A stretch of 56,361 bases of DNA, from positions 1 through 56,361 of the forward strand of contig DALYDK010000006.1 of NCBI GenBank assembly GCA_031973215.1. The letters run 5' to 3'. The position numbers and the translations under genes were made by a program. The notes beneath the pieces were generated by a model, which was not told where the DNA came from, searched no databases, and was given only the letters and a program-made list of their open reading frames with translations. Positions 41,842-49,295 of the stretch are shown in pieces. Positions within the stretch are counted from its first letter, which is position 1; every line of letters starts with the position of its first letter. This DNA is from DALYDK01 sp031973215. GTDB taxonomy: Bacteria > Patescibacteriota > Saccharimonadia > Saccharimonadales > CAIOMD01.

Positions 41842-42651
41842 CTAAAGAATGAACTTTTGAACCAGCCACACTATTCCTACTACTGCAATTAGAGCAACCG
41901 CCGCTACGTTGTACAAGGCATGTACAACACCCGTAACCGATGTTGCATATATTTGGTTTTGGGTCTTTCGGTAGTGCCATTGGTATATCAGCATGAACGC
42001 AAAGCCGGTAAGACCAATAGACAGGCCAGCTGCCATTGAGTACCAAATATTCACAATGTGAATAATTCCGAACAAGAAGCTTGCACGGACGCGCTCTGCC
42101 CATGTCCATTTTTCACTTCCTGCCCTAAAAACCATTTCTTCCCATAGGGCAAGACGAAGCCAGAAGTTGTAGAAGTGGTTTTTTGTTGCAGGCAAGTAGT
42201 CCAGCTGCCTTTGTAGCAGGTCGTGGTCTACAAAACTGCCAATTGCCACAACAACCGTTATGCCGAATGCCCAAGCCAAACCAGTTGCCCAACCGTCAGA
42301 AACAAACAGGTTGAACAAATTGGTAAGCACCTGAACTACCGAGTATTCCAGGAATGGGACTTTCAGCAGTAGCATTGTCAGCAGAATTGTCATGACTAGC
42401 ATCGGTGGCACCAGCAGCGCTAAGCTCCAACGGCTCACCGAATGTGCTTTTAGTACAATTTCTGCCAAAAACCCACTAACAAAAGTCGGCTTCGGGTCAG
42501 GCGGCAGAGTCTTGTTCAAAAACTTTGCCAGTATCCCTCGTTTTGCTCGCCTGTGCTTGGACGTTAGTACAAGCTTTGCCAAATCGTAATCCTCGTCTTG
42601 TGCAGACAATTCAATCACTCTCCTAAGTGGTAGTAAGATGTTAATGTGCAT
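41842..42651 (-). CDS. CPBP-family intramembrane metalloprotease-like protein
   Basis: A 269-residue protein with a cytoplasmic N-terminus (about 70 residues) and six or more membrane helices. The CPBP (Rce1/Abi-type) motifs are present: EEMVFR (EExxxR, about residue 173), FGIIHIVN (FxxxH) and TGVVHALYN (HxxxN). The family cleaves membrane substrates, processes prenylated or bacteriocin peptides, or acts as immunity proteins. Its codon choice is distinctly GC-richer than neighbours (GTC, CTG, GCC, CGC), like the 59-aa gene at 26569, which suggests a different origin or strong expression. Possible promoter near 42700; 42652-42834 otherwise shows nothing clear. Confidence 0.85.
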   Translation of the reverse strand: MHINILLPLRRVIELSAQDEDYDLAKLVLTSKHRRAKRGILAKFLNKTLPPDPKPTFVSGFLAEIVLKAHSVSRWSLALLVPPMLVMTILLTMLLLKVPFLEYSVVQVLTNLFNLFVSDGWATGLAWAFGITVVVAIGSFVDHDLLQRQLDYLPATKNHFYNFWLRLALWEEMVFRAGSEKWTWAERVRASFLFGIIHIVNIWYSMAAGLSIGLTGFAFMLIYQWHYRKTQNQIYATSVTGVVHALYNVAAVALIAVVGIVWLVQKFIL

Positions 42652-42834
42652 TTATGCAGATAGATTTTCACCCATCTACATACTCACAATAAGTATATAA
42701 AAACACAAAAATAATAAAAAAACAAATATATTACATAGATATTTATAAGTATGAAGAAAAATTACCTAAGTATCACTGTTCAGGGCATCCATTTAACTAC
42801 CCTTAAGACGCTTTCAATATTATTGTATTTCAGG

Positions 42835-43320
42835 TTAGCTTATATGGTTTATTCGCAAATTACCCGTAAGGACAAATTGGCCAATCGATAATGAATTACC
42901 GTATTCCGCATTCACCTCAAAAGACGATTTACAAGATATTTTTTTAGTAGATTTTTCATCCGATATTTCTAGATATTCTGAATTAGAAAGTGGATAGTCA
43001 CTAGGATAAGTAGCATATTGTTTGGCATAGTCAGAAGTAATTAGTTGGTCACCGGTTTTACTTGGCATGCAAGATTGAATATTAACAATAACCGAAAGCA
43101 CTGTCCTATCGTATCTTGTTCTAAAACCACAAGAGGTAGTAAGATTGCCTTTCATATCTAGAGCCGGGTAACACTCGTAAACACTTTCATAAATATCGTG
43201 AGTGGAATCTACCATAGATGTTACAACGCCCTGTGAAGGAGTCTCTGGTCCGGTAGAACAGCCTGTCAAAAGTGCTCCCGTTAAAACCAAACCTGTTGTT
43301 AAGTACTTTTCCTTGTTCAT
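42835..43320 (-). CDS. Secreted lipoprotein
   Basis: A 161-residue protein with a lipoprotein signal: MNKEKYLTTGLVLTGALLTG then Cys21 (LTGC lipobox). The mature part has Cys residues in ECYPALD, TSCGFR, QSCMPS and ISCKSS, likely two disulfides, which would be handled by the CcdA/thioredoxin pair in this genome. Function unknown. GGAG lies 9 nt upstream of the ATG, and a promoter at 43443-43471 would give a 120-nt leader. Confidence 0.78.
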   Translation of the reverse strand: MNKEKYLTTGLVLTGALLTGCSTGPETPSQGVVTSMVDSTHDIYESVYECYPALDMKGNLTTSCGFRTRYDRTVLSVIVNIQSCMPSKTGDQLITSDYAKQYATYPSDYPLSNSEYLEISDEKSTKKISCKSSFEVNAEYGNSLSIGQFVLTGNLRINHIS

Positions 43321-43442
43321 ATCTTATAGCTCCATAATGATTCGATTAACTTAATAGCTTATCTGCAGTTGTGGCCGATATTTCCAGCCCACGCATGTCA
43401 TAATATAAAAAAGCTCCAGTTAATTCCTTAATTATCAAAATA

Positions 43443-43471
43443 ACAATACAATAAAACACCTAAAAAGTCAA
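43443..43471 (-). promoter_or_regulatory. Minus-strand promoter, copy 2 of a conserved type
   Basis: TTGACT (43466-43471) and TATTGT (43443-43448), 17-bp spacer TTTTAGGTGTTTTATTG. The block 43447-43480 matches 40301-40334 at about 31 of 34 positions, including the spacer, so more than a generic promoter is conserved. Confidence 0.6.
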
Positions 43472-43506
43472 TAATATTTATAAACCCAATTTACAAACAT
43501 CTAAAA

Positions 43507-43590
43507 TCTAATCTTCTACCTTCCGCCATCTACCATCTACCATCTTCTAACTCCTACCTTCTACCTTCCACCTTCTAACTTCTATGATCC
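43507..43590 (+). repeat. Degenerate 7-bp tandem repeat, copy A
   Basis: About twelve degenerate heptamers built on CNTCTAC/CTACCWT (for example CATCTAC twice, CTTCTAC twice). C-rich, nearly G-free on the plus strand. The palindromic block found after the other copies is replaced here by a different inverted repeat. Confidence 0.75.
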
Positions 43591-43679
43591 AGGCTCCAAC
43601 AACTAAAACACTTGTGCTTGCGTTGTTCTATAGAGTATTTAATAATCAATAATAATTAAATATGTGAATCGGAGTATCT

Positions 43680-44741
43680 ATGAGTAAAAAAGAACAAATG
43701 CATTTTAACCCAGAAGATTCAGGATTAGAGCGGAGTGGCCATTTATTTGCAAAATTAGGTTCATTAGCTCTGCTCTTAGAAGATAATATTCAAGCAGAAG
43801 CGGAACTGCAAACAGTTAAAAACAGTTTAGATTCAGATTTAAAAGCCGTAAGGGAAAAATGGGCTGATTCACTAAAACAGGCAGAATTAAAGCAAAATTC
43901 TATAAATGGTGAATTAAGTGAAATATATAGTGAAATTATTACTCAAGTAACAGAGGGCTACTATGCAGGCACCTCTACAGAAGAAGAAGTAATATACGCC
44001 AGTGGCTTAATACATGGTCCAAATAATTCTAGAGGCTTCTTTGGTAATTCAGATACTAATTCGCATTTCGAAACAGCAAGCCAAGAACTAGAACTTTATA
44101 AAGCACTACAAATTGGCACACCAGTAATCTATAGCGATAGTAGTCGAGGGATATACTTATCGGGTCATTTAGTAGAAAAGCCAACGTTTGAGCTTCAAAC
44201 AATAGAAGAGGGTGATTATGACCCGCTAAATCCTAAAATAACCTTGCAACTTAATAAAAATGACAGGGTGTCGGGCAAATGGTACGGTCTAAAAAATCAG
44301 ATAATTGCCGGCGAAGATGATGTCAATGATTTTCTAGCAAAATGGGCAAAAAATAACTTTGTGACCAAAAAAAGCACACAAGACCCCTGGGCTACTTTCA
44401 GAAAACTTAACGAACTTGCTGGTTTAATAAATATTGCCCAAGACAATGAGCCTGTCGAAACAATTAAAGAAAGATTACTAGCAAGGGTTAACAAGGAAAT
44501 ATTCTTGGGATTTAATGATCGGAGAACAGATCTGCCTAAAGATTTAAGACATATTTATATGGTTGGCGGGCAGAAAAAATTCGAAGAAATTGCCCTCTTA
44601 GTAGGCAAAAAATTCAGTATTGAATCCTTAACAGAAATTTTTTCTGAAATGCTAAACTCAAATTTAGATGAAGAACCCGGTACCATTAAGTACGCAACCA
44701 AGCTAAAAGCTGCCGAAATGGCAGAAAAATACTGCAACTAA
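43680..44741 (+). CDS. Unknown cytosolic protein
   Basis: A 353-residue protein. Residues 25-85 are a likely coiled coil (Glu/Lys/Leu-rich), the rest mixed alpha/beta. No membrane segment, no motif recognised. GGAG (43670-43673) lies 6 nt before the ATG. It is the first gene of the heptamer-repeat island, transcribed in the direction of the repeats. Confidence 0.65.
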   Translation: MSKKEQMHFNPEDSGLERSGHLFAKLGSLALLLEDNIQAEAELQTVKNSLDSDLKAVREKWADSLKQAELKQNSINGELSEIYSEIITQVTEGYYAGTSTEEEVIYASGLIHGPNNSRGFFGNSDTNSHFETASQELELYKALQIGTPVIYSDSSRGIYLSGHLVEKPTFELQTIEEGDYDPLNPKITLQLNKNDRVSGKWYGLKNQIIAGEDDVNDFLAKWAKNNFVTKKSTQDPWATFRKLNELAGLINIAQDNEPVETIKERLLARVNKEIFLGFNDRRTDLPKDLRHIYMVGGQKKFEEIALLVGKKFSIESLTEIFSEMLNSNLDEEPGTIKYATKLKAAEMAEKYCN

Positions 44742-44900
44742 AATCTACTATCCAGAACCCACCTTCAGTCTTCTCCTATCTCCTATCTCCTATCTACTAT
44801 CTTCTAAATCCAATCTTCAACCTTCTGCCTTCCACCATCTACCATCTACCAATCCCCACGCCCTAATTTGCTATACAAATTTACCCAGCGAGGTTAGAAT
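44742..44900 (+). repeat. Heptamer tract plus palindromic promoter block, copy B
   Basis: The heptamer tract (44742-44850; CTATCTC, CTATCTA, CTACCAT units) begins directly after the preceding stop. The 50-nt block 44851-44900 starts AATCCCC, holds the inverted repeat AATTTG (44865-44870)/CAAATT (44876-44881) and ends TAGAAT (44895-44900), 7 nt before an ATG at 44908. Confidence 0.8.
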
Positions 44901-44907
44901 AGTTTTT

Positions 44908-44976
44908 ATGGTTAAAATACAAAAATTATTAAAAAACGCCGGGCCACTGTGCTTTAGCGAAAGTAACGAAGTATGA
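44908..44976 (+). CDS. 22-aa leader peptide
   Basis: A 22-residue basic frame starts 7 nt after TAGAAT, as expected for a leaderless mRNA, and its TGA overlaps the next ATG (ATGA at 44973-44976). This is the commonest form of translational coupling. The peptide (starts MVKIQKLLKNAG) may simply bring ribosomes to the next gene, which has no Shine-Dalgarno. Confidence 0.5.
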   Translation: MVKIQKLLKNAGPLCFSESNEV

Positions 44977-45389
44977 GCCAATTATATAAGTGTAAAAATG
45001 GTACTTTACCGGGCACATCTTACAAAGAATTGATCAAACAAGCCCGTCACGAATACCATCTTATACAAAATAAAACTCCAAGAAGAATTCCATATGTAAG
45101 GTCCGCATACTTTACTAAAGACAAAATTTTTATTAACAATTTTTGGGAACACTTAAATCAAAAAAATGCGCGTGATAGGGTGCGTAGGCTAAAATTATAT
45201 ACCTGCGCAATAGAACTAATAAGAAATTCAAAGCAAACTCCAAATACGCTGCAAAATCCTAATAATTCCGACGAATTATTACACAGATTCGAGGGATTAG
45301 CATCAAATGGTGAAAAATTTAGTGTACAAATAAAAGAGATAAAAAAGACAAATAGAAAAGAATTTATCTCATGTTTTCCAAATAAATGA
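44973..45389 (+). CDS. Putative small nuclease-like (RelE/barnase-type) protein
   Basis: A 138-residue basic protein. The pattern RRLKLYTCAIELIRNSK, then LLHRFEGLASNGEKFSVQIKEIKKTNRKEFISCFP resembles phage-type PBECR/RelE-like nuclease domains, in which a His-Arg pair and a C-terminal S-F-P strand recur. This is recognition by pattern and could be wrong. It could be a toxin or a DNA/RNA-processing enzyme. Flanked by tiny ATGA-coupled frames on both sides. Confidence 0.5.
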   Translation: MSQLYKCKNGTLPGTSYKELIKQARHEYHLIQNKTPRRIPYVRSAYFTKDKIFINNFWEHLNQKNARDRVRRLKLYTCAIELIRNSKQTPNTLQNPNNSDELLHRFEGLASNGEKFSVQIKEIKKTNRKEFISCFPNK

Positions 45390-45481
45390 AAAAGGCCTTC
45401 CGCTGTGTAGTTCAAAGACTACTGCCGAAGGTCTTACGAAAATATTACCAAAACCTAATGCTTATGTCAATATCATGGTAG
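45386..45481 (+). CDS. 31-aa frame or strong RNA hairpin
   Basis: A 31-residue basic frame whose ATG overlaps the previous TGA (ATGA). However, its sequence also folds into a long hairpin: AAGGCCTTCCGC with GCCGAAGGTCTT outside (about 45391-45438) and GTAGT with ACTAC inside. A structured 3' element of the nuclease-like gene is the stronger explanation; both could be true. Confidence 0.3.
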   Translation: MKKAFRCVVQRLLPKVLRKYYQNLMLMSISW

Positions 45482-45522
45482 ATCGAAAAAAAGCCATCCA
45501 ACCTGTAGAATTTAACATTTAA

Positions 45523-45655
45523 AATCTACCTTCAACCTTCTTCTATCTACCATCTTCTAACTCCTACCTCCTACCTCCTACCTTCCGCCAACTGCTCTAT
45601 CTACCAATCCCCATACCCCAATTCGCTATGCAAATTTTCCTAACGGGGGTAGAAT
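45523..45655 (+). repeat. Heptamer tract plus palindromic promoter block, copy C
   Basis: Heptamers run from 45523 to 45605, including CTCCTAC three times exactly. Block 45606-45655: AATCCCC, then TACCCC (45614-45619) pairing with GGGGTA (45646-45651), inner imperfect AATTCGC/GCAAATT around TAT, ending TAGAAT (45650-45655). An AAAGGAGC Shine-Dalgarno and ATG at 45675 follow. Confidence 0.82.
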
Positions 45656-45674
45656 ATTATAAAAGGAGCTTAAT

Positions 45675-45914
45675 ATGTCAGAAACTTTTCCGCATGAAAT
45701 TAATGAAAAAAATATAGAACAAGAACCATCTGCTAAAAAAGTAGTAGATGTAATTGCTCGGCATGGATATCTGAATGTAGATTTTGGGTACGACCAGGAA
45801 ACTATTGCAGAGCTACTAAATATGGATTTTAGCGAAGCTCTAGAGACTACTTATTCCTATCTTATAAGCGTTGGTTTAGACGCCGATGAAGTATTGACAG
45901 ACTTTTTTGAGTAA
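45675..45914 (+). CDS. Small acidic protein, possible antitoxin
   Basis: A 79-residue acidic protein (many Glu/Asp), probably helical: VVDVIARHGYLNVDFGYDQETIAELLNMDFSEALE resembles a small helix-turn-helix-like scaffold but is not assigned. AGGAG lies 8 nt before the ATG. It is 8 bp upstream of the ADP-ribosyltransferase-like gene, so an antitoxin/toxin pair is possible; not proven. Confidence 0.55.
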   Translation: MSETFPHEINEKNIEQEPSAKKVVDVIARHGYLNVDFGYDQETIAELLNMDFSEALETTYSYLISVGLDADEVLTDFFE

Positions 45915-45922
45915 AGTTAGAA

Positions 45923-46411
45923 ATGCAAAAGTTTTTATATCATGGTAGCACTAACAAAGACTTAAAAGTGCTTCAGCCTGTATTTAATGCCGATGCCCCA
46001 GAACAGGGTAAACATGTATTTGTAACAACCCGCAAAGACTATGCTGCTATATATTTATTGCCCCATGTTTGCGGGCCTATGTATGTTGATACAGATAGAA
46101 AACCTGTGGCGGTATTCATTAATAATTCACTACAGGCAATCAAAAAGCACGATAAAGGCGGTGCAATATATTCGGTAAGTTCAGATGGTTTCGTTAAAAC
46201 AGTTCAACCTGGTCTCGAAGAATCCGAATTAATTAACCCGAAAAGCGTAAATATAATAAAAATCGAACGATACCCCAGTGCTATTAGTGCATTTAAACAA
46301 ATGGGAATAGAGCTCTACTCAATTAATAACCATATATATGCAGAAATAGAAGCAAGCCCAACAGCACTAAAATATTCTTATTTAATTAAAAACAGCAAGC
46401 GCCTTGTTTAA
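45923..46411 (+). CDS. Putative ADP-ribosyltransferase-like protein
   Basis: A 162-residue protein whose N-terminus FLYHGSTNKDLKVLQPV followed by HVFVTTRKDYAAIYLL resembles the first strands of ART/PARP-like folds (a YHGS motif, then V-A-T with hydrophobic helix). A final Glu equivalent could not be placed with certainty. Such folds occur in toxins and in small-molecule enzymes. Transcribed together with the 79-aa gene upstream. Confidence 0.5.
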   Translation: MQKFLYHGSTNKDLKVLQPVFNADAPEQGKHVFVTTRKDYAAIYLLPHVCGPMYVDTDRKPVAVFINNSLQAIKKHDKGGAIYSVSSDGFVKTVQPGLEESELINPKSVNIIKIERYPSAISAFKQMGIELYSINNHIYAEIEASPTALKYSYLIKNSKRLV

Positions 46412-46457
46412 GGTAATAGCTAAAATATTTTTGTGGGCAAATAAATAAGAAAAAGGC

Positions 46458-46463
46458 TATAAT
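46458..46463 (+). promoter_or_regulatory. -10 element of the GNAT gene
   Basis: A perfect TATAAT lies 8 nt before the ATG at 46472; no Shine-Dalgarno. The -35 is weak. Fits a leaderless mRNA and makes this gene independent of the one upstream. Confidence 0.5.
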
Positions 46464-46471
46464 ACTAGCAT

Positions 46472-47008
46472 ATGAAAGTCGGTATTTTAGTAACAAGCAA
46501 CTCATCTGTAATTTTAGTAGAACCAAACATAGAACGCGACTCTGCACTAGGGGTAGAGTGGATCAATGGTCCTATGGGGCGTGAAACTTTGAAGCTAATG
46601 GGCGTCACAGATAAAGATAATCAGCCAACAACCCTTCAATTAGAGCAAGAAAGAGTCCAAGAATTTATTACAGGTAAAAATCAATTGAATTGGATGATAT
46701 CTTACAATACTCAAGTAATAGGCGCCATTTGGGTGGATCTGCAAAACTCTGAATATTTAAAGAGCCCATCTATTCATATTATGCTTGGCAATGTAAATGT
46801 AAGGGGTCAGGGTATAGGTACTTCGGCTGTAGAATCTGTACTAAAATACTTAAAACTTCAAGGATATAATACGGTATATTCACGATACTTATTAATTAAT
46901 GCTGGCTCAAAAAAATTGTTAAATAATTTGGGCTTTCAAAAAGACGGTGAGCCATACTCAGATGCCGACGATTTGCAGTGGCAAAATGTCACACTAAACA
47001 TTGCATAA
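46472..47008 (+). CDS. GNAT-family N-acetyltransferase
   Basis: A 178-residue protein. The acetyl-CoA-binding motif A is visible as VNVRGQGIGTSAVESVLKYL (R-G-Q-G-I-G, about residues 109-122), followed by YSRYLLINAGSKKLLNNLGFQKDG, the motif B region. GNAT enzymes transfer acetyl groups to amines; the substrate (protein N-terminus, antibiotic, polyamine) cannot be told. Leaderless start. Confidence 0.85.
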   Translation: MKVGILVTSNSSVILVEPNIERDSALGVEWINGPMGRETLKLMGVTDKDNQPTTLQLEQERVQEFITGKNQLNWMISYNTQVIGAIWVDLQNSEYLKSPSIHIMLGNVNVRGQGIGTSAVESVLKYLKLQGYNTVYSRYLLINAGSKKLLNNLGFQKDGEPYSDADDLQWQNVTLNIA

Positions 47009-47134
47009 TCCTCACCCCATCCACTATCTGCTTACTACTATCTACTATCTTCTACCTTCTAACTTCCGGCATCTACCATCTACCAATCCCCATACCCCAA
47101 TTTTCTATGAAAATTGCTACGCCGGGTTTAGTAT
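47009..47134 (+). repeat. Heptamer tract plus palindromic promoter block, copy D
   Basis: Heptamers (CTATCTA, CTATCTT, CTACCTT, CTACCAT) begin at the GNAT stop. Block 47085-47134 has the perfect inverted repeat AATTTTC (47099-47105)/GAAAATT (47109-47115) around TAT, and ends TAGTAT (47129-47134), 12 nt before the ATG at 47147. Confidence 0.82.
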
Positions 47135-47146
47135 AAATAAGGATAT

Positions 47147-48076
47147 ATGTTAAAAAACGGTCTAATTTATAAAGAATTTTCTGGTATAGACCCAGAAGTA
47201 GCTCACTTATATGAGCATATTTTTATTATTGGCTTTAACAACTATTTAAAGCAACAAAATTTATTGCCGTCACTTAAAGGCTGGCTAGGTGGAAGAACTT
47301 TTAATGACATTCTATTTGTAGACTACGGATTCTATAGTCAAATATATTTAGACGCTTTCAAAGCATATTCAGCTAAGCCAATAGATCTAACAAATAAAGA
47401 AATAAATTTTGCATTGTCTTGTATTTCTTGTGAATCAAAAATCAAAATTAACATAAATAATAATAAGTTGTTACTGAATCAGTTAAATAGGCTACAAAGC
47501 ACCAAATTTACTGAACAAGAACAATCCAAAAAAACAAAATTCATAGACGAACAAATCTTAAATCCTAATCATTCGGCTTTGGAACTAGAAGAAGCTTCGG
47601 TTGGTAACTATAAAGAATATAATTTAGCCATAGTTACTAAACTAAATAATATAAATGAAGCTACGGCCATTTTACGGCTTTATCCAATTCTGCAAGACAT
47701 TGCAGAAGAATCTATATCTAATGTTCCGCACTACAATCAATCACAATCAGACATTACATATAATCACGAAAAAAGTATGGCTTATGTGTCATTAAAAATA
47801 ATTTTAGATAATTCCGCAGATATAAACCAAATAACAAATACAATAAATAATTACTTTGTTAATTATAACCGCGCAGAAATGTACTCATTTATGCCAGATT
47901 TTGTAGAAGCTCTAGTAAAAGTTCCAACATGGAAGTATCTTCCACTAGATTATTACGAAGCCACAGGCATACTAACATCTAACAAATTAATAGCCGATAG
48001 CCTGTTAGACAATAATATTGTCAGCAATATTTTAAAAAATACAGAAGTTACTTTCATAAGCCCAAAATCGGCCTAA
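47147..48076 (+). CDS. Short M16-like (inverzincin) peptidase-like protein
   Basis: A 309-residue protein with HLYEH at residues 20-24 (VAHLYEHIFIIGF), the HxxEH zinc motif of M16 peptidases in the correct N-terminal position. M16 domains are about 200-220 residues each and normally paired; here there is one plus an uncharacterised C-terminal part. The downstream zinc Glu is not certain. No signal peptide. It may cleave small peptides or be a decayed copy. Confidence 0.6.
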   Translation: MLKNGLIYKEFSGIDPEVAHLYEHIFIIGFNNYLKQQNLLPSLKGWLGGRTFNDILFVDYGFYSQIYLDAFKAYSAKPIDLTNKEINFALSCISCESKIKININNNKLLLNQLNRLQSTKFTEQEQSKKTKFIDEQILNPNHSALELEEASVGNYKEYNLAIVTKLNNINEATAILRLYPILQDIAEESISNVPHYNQSQSDITYNHEKSMAYVSLKIILDNSADINQITNTINNYFVNYNRAEMYSFMPDFVEALVKVPTWKYLPLDYYEATGILTSNKLIADSLLDNNIVSNILKNTEVTFISPKSA

Positions 48077-48077
48077 A

Positions 48078-48165
48078 GCCTTCTATCTACTATCTTCTAC
48101 CATCTACCATCTACAAATCCCCATCCCCCAATTTTCTATGAAAATTTCCCTTACGGGGGTAGAAT
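48078..48165 (+). repeat. Heptamer tract plus palindromic promoter block, copy E (no gene behind it)
   Basis: Heptamers CTTCTAT, CTACTAT, CTTCTAC, CATCTAC twice from 48080. Block 48116-48165 contains CCCCC (48125-48129) pairing with GGGGG (48155-48159) and perfect AATTTTC/GAAAATT (48130-48136/48140-48146), ending TAGAAT. Downstream is only a 41-codon frame from 48182 that runs antisense into the UDG-like gene, so the promoter appears orphaned. Confidence 0.82.
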
Positions 48166-48207
48166 AATTTTTAATAGTAGGATGTATAAAAATAGACTAC
48201 GAAGAAA

Positions 48208-49257
48208 CTATAAAAGTGATTTAAGCTGTTCTTCAAATTGTGCTTTACCACCATATGATGGGTGCCTTACCTTAGCAACGTCTAAACCCATGTTTTTTAG
48301 AGAATCATAGGCAACATTTCCAACCGCCACTAACCTTGCATTAGGGCAAGCATCTTGTATCAATTGTATATATCCTAAGCCTTCTAATAGTTCTTCTTTA
48401 TTAGGCTTCCTGTTAGTGGCTTTCTTGGTTTCTTTATGTGGATGGAATGGAAAAGCATTCCATAACATTGGATATTCTTCTATAGAATCAAACAAACCCC
48501 ATACTATTGTGGCTGTTTTTTCCTTAGATTTAGCACCGATAGCTTTAATCTTTTCTTTTAAGAATGTGTTTTCGCTGGCTACGAAAGGGCTTGTAAACGG
48601 TATACCACTTTGTGCGCAGCCCCTATGGCCTGGCGCCTCACCTATCAGAATTATTTTAGGTGGATGTTCTTCGTAATACTTTAAATATCTTTTAACATTA
48701 TCTAGTCTTGTATCACTTGCACTTGTATGCCCGCTATAAAAATTATTAACACATTTTGTATTTTGCCTAGTAATTAACTTACCTACAATAATATCGGCAA
48801 ATGATTCTTTTTTGTCATTAATATCATTAATTGATTTAAATTCAATTAATCTTGCTACTAATAACTCCGCATCTCCAGATTCAAAAAACTGCGCCCATAA
48901 TCCCTCGCTAAACCTATCGCGTCTCGCAATTTCTGTGAAAAGTTTAATAGTATTATCTAAGCTTAAATCTTTATACTTGTTCTTACCGTTCCTGTTCCAT
49001 ATTTTTACTGACTCATCCCAATTTACCCAATCAAAATCGATTATTAAGTTTTTACTATATAAAAATTCAAACAACTTCAATACAGTTGGCGAATACTTAT
49101 GCCAAGGCATTTCAATTACACCTTCAGAATCTTTTTTACCACCTATAACTTTATAAAAAGGTTCTTTATGATTAATTATTTCTTGGTAAATCGACTCCAG
49201 CTCAAGCCAATCTTCTTTTTTTAAATTATTTAACAATTTCGAGTTATCTGTGGCCAT
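48208..49257 (-). CDS. Uracil-DNA glycosylase-superfamily protein with N-terminal extension
   Basis: A 349-residue protein. The C-terminal ~180 residues match the UDG superfamily: ILIGEAPGHRGCAQSGIPFTSP (motif 1, substrate-binding Gly-Glu-Ala-Pro-Gly) and RHPSYGGKAQFEEQL (motif 2, with catalytic His). The N-terminal ~165 residues are extra and unassigned. UDGs excise uracil from DNA; this subfamily could have other substrates. It is the only gene in the island opposite to the repeats. Confidence 0.8.
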   Translation of the reverse strand: MATDNSKLLNNLKKEDWLELESIYQEIINHKEPFYKVIGGKKDSEGVIEMPWHKYSPTVLKLFEFLYSKNLIIDFDWVNWDESVKIWNRNGKNKYKDLSLDNTIKLFTEIARRDRFSEGLWAQFFESGDAELLVARLIEFKSINDINDKKESFADIIVGKLITRQNTKCVNNFYSGHTSASDTRLDNVKRYLKYYEEHPPKIILIGEAPGHRGCAQSGIPFTSPFVASENTFLKEKIKAIGAKSKEKTATIVWGLFDSIEEYPMLWNAFPFHPHKETKKATNRKPNKEELLEGLGYIQLIQDACPNARLVAVGNVAYDSLKNMGLDVAKVRHPSYGGKAQFEEQLKSLL

Positions 49258-49295
49258 TGGATTATTATATTACATTAATATCACCAAAAACGGAG

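Larger units (their letters stand above)
43321..43679. other. Non-coding interval, 359 bp
   Basis: Between the lipoprotein and the next plus-strand gene. It contains the minus-strand promoter (43443-43471), the first heptamer tract (43507-43590), and then an inverted repeat AACAAC (about 43599-43604)/GTTGTT (about 43622-43627) followed by TATAGAGTATT, an apparent promoter region for the gene at 43680. No open frame of note. Confidence 0.6.

Noticed and set aside
45390..45440. Intrinsic terminator after the nuclease-like gene
   Set aside because: The hairpin is strong, but no T-run follows, so I list it as a structure of unknown role rather than a terminator.
44908..45481. Recoding or alternative genetic code (UGA as Gly)
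   Set aside because: TGA terminates several genes at family-typical ends, for example DUF427 at 19251 and hsdM at 53951, and no in-frame TGA interrupts conserved proteins.
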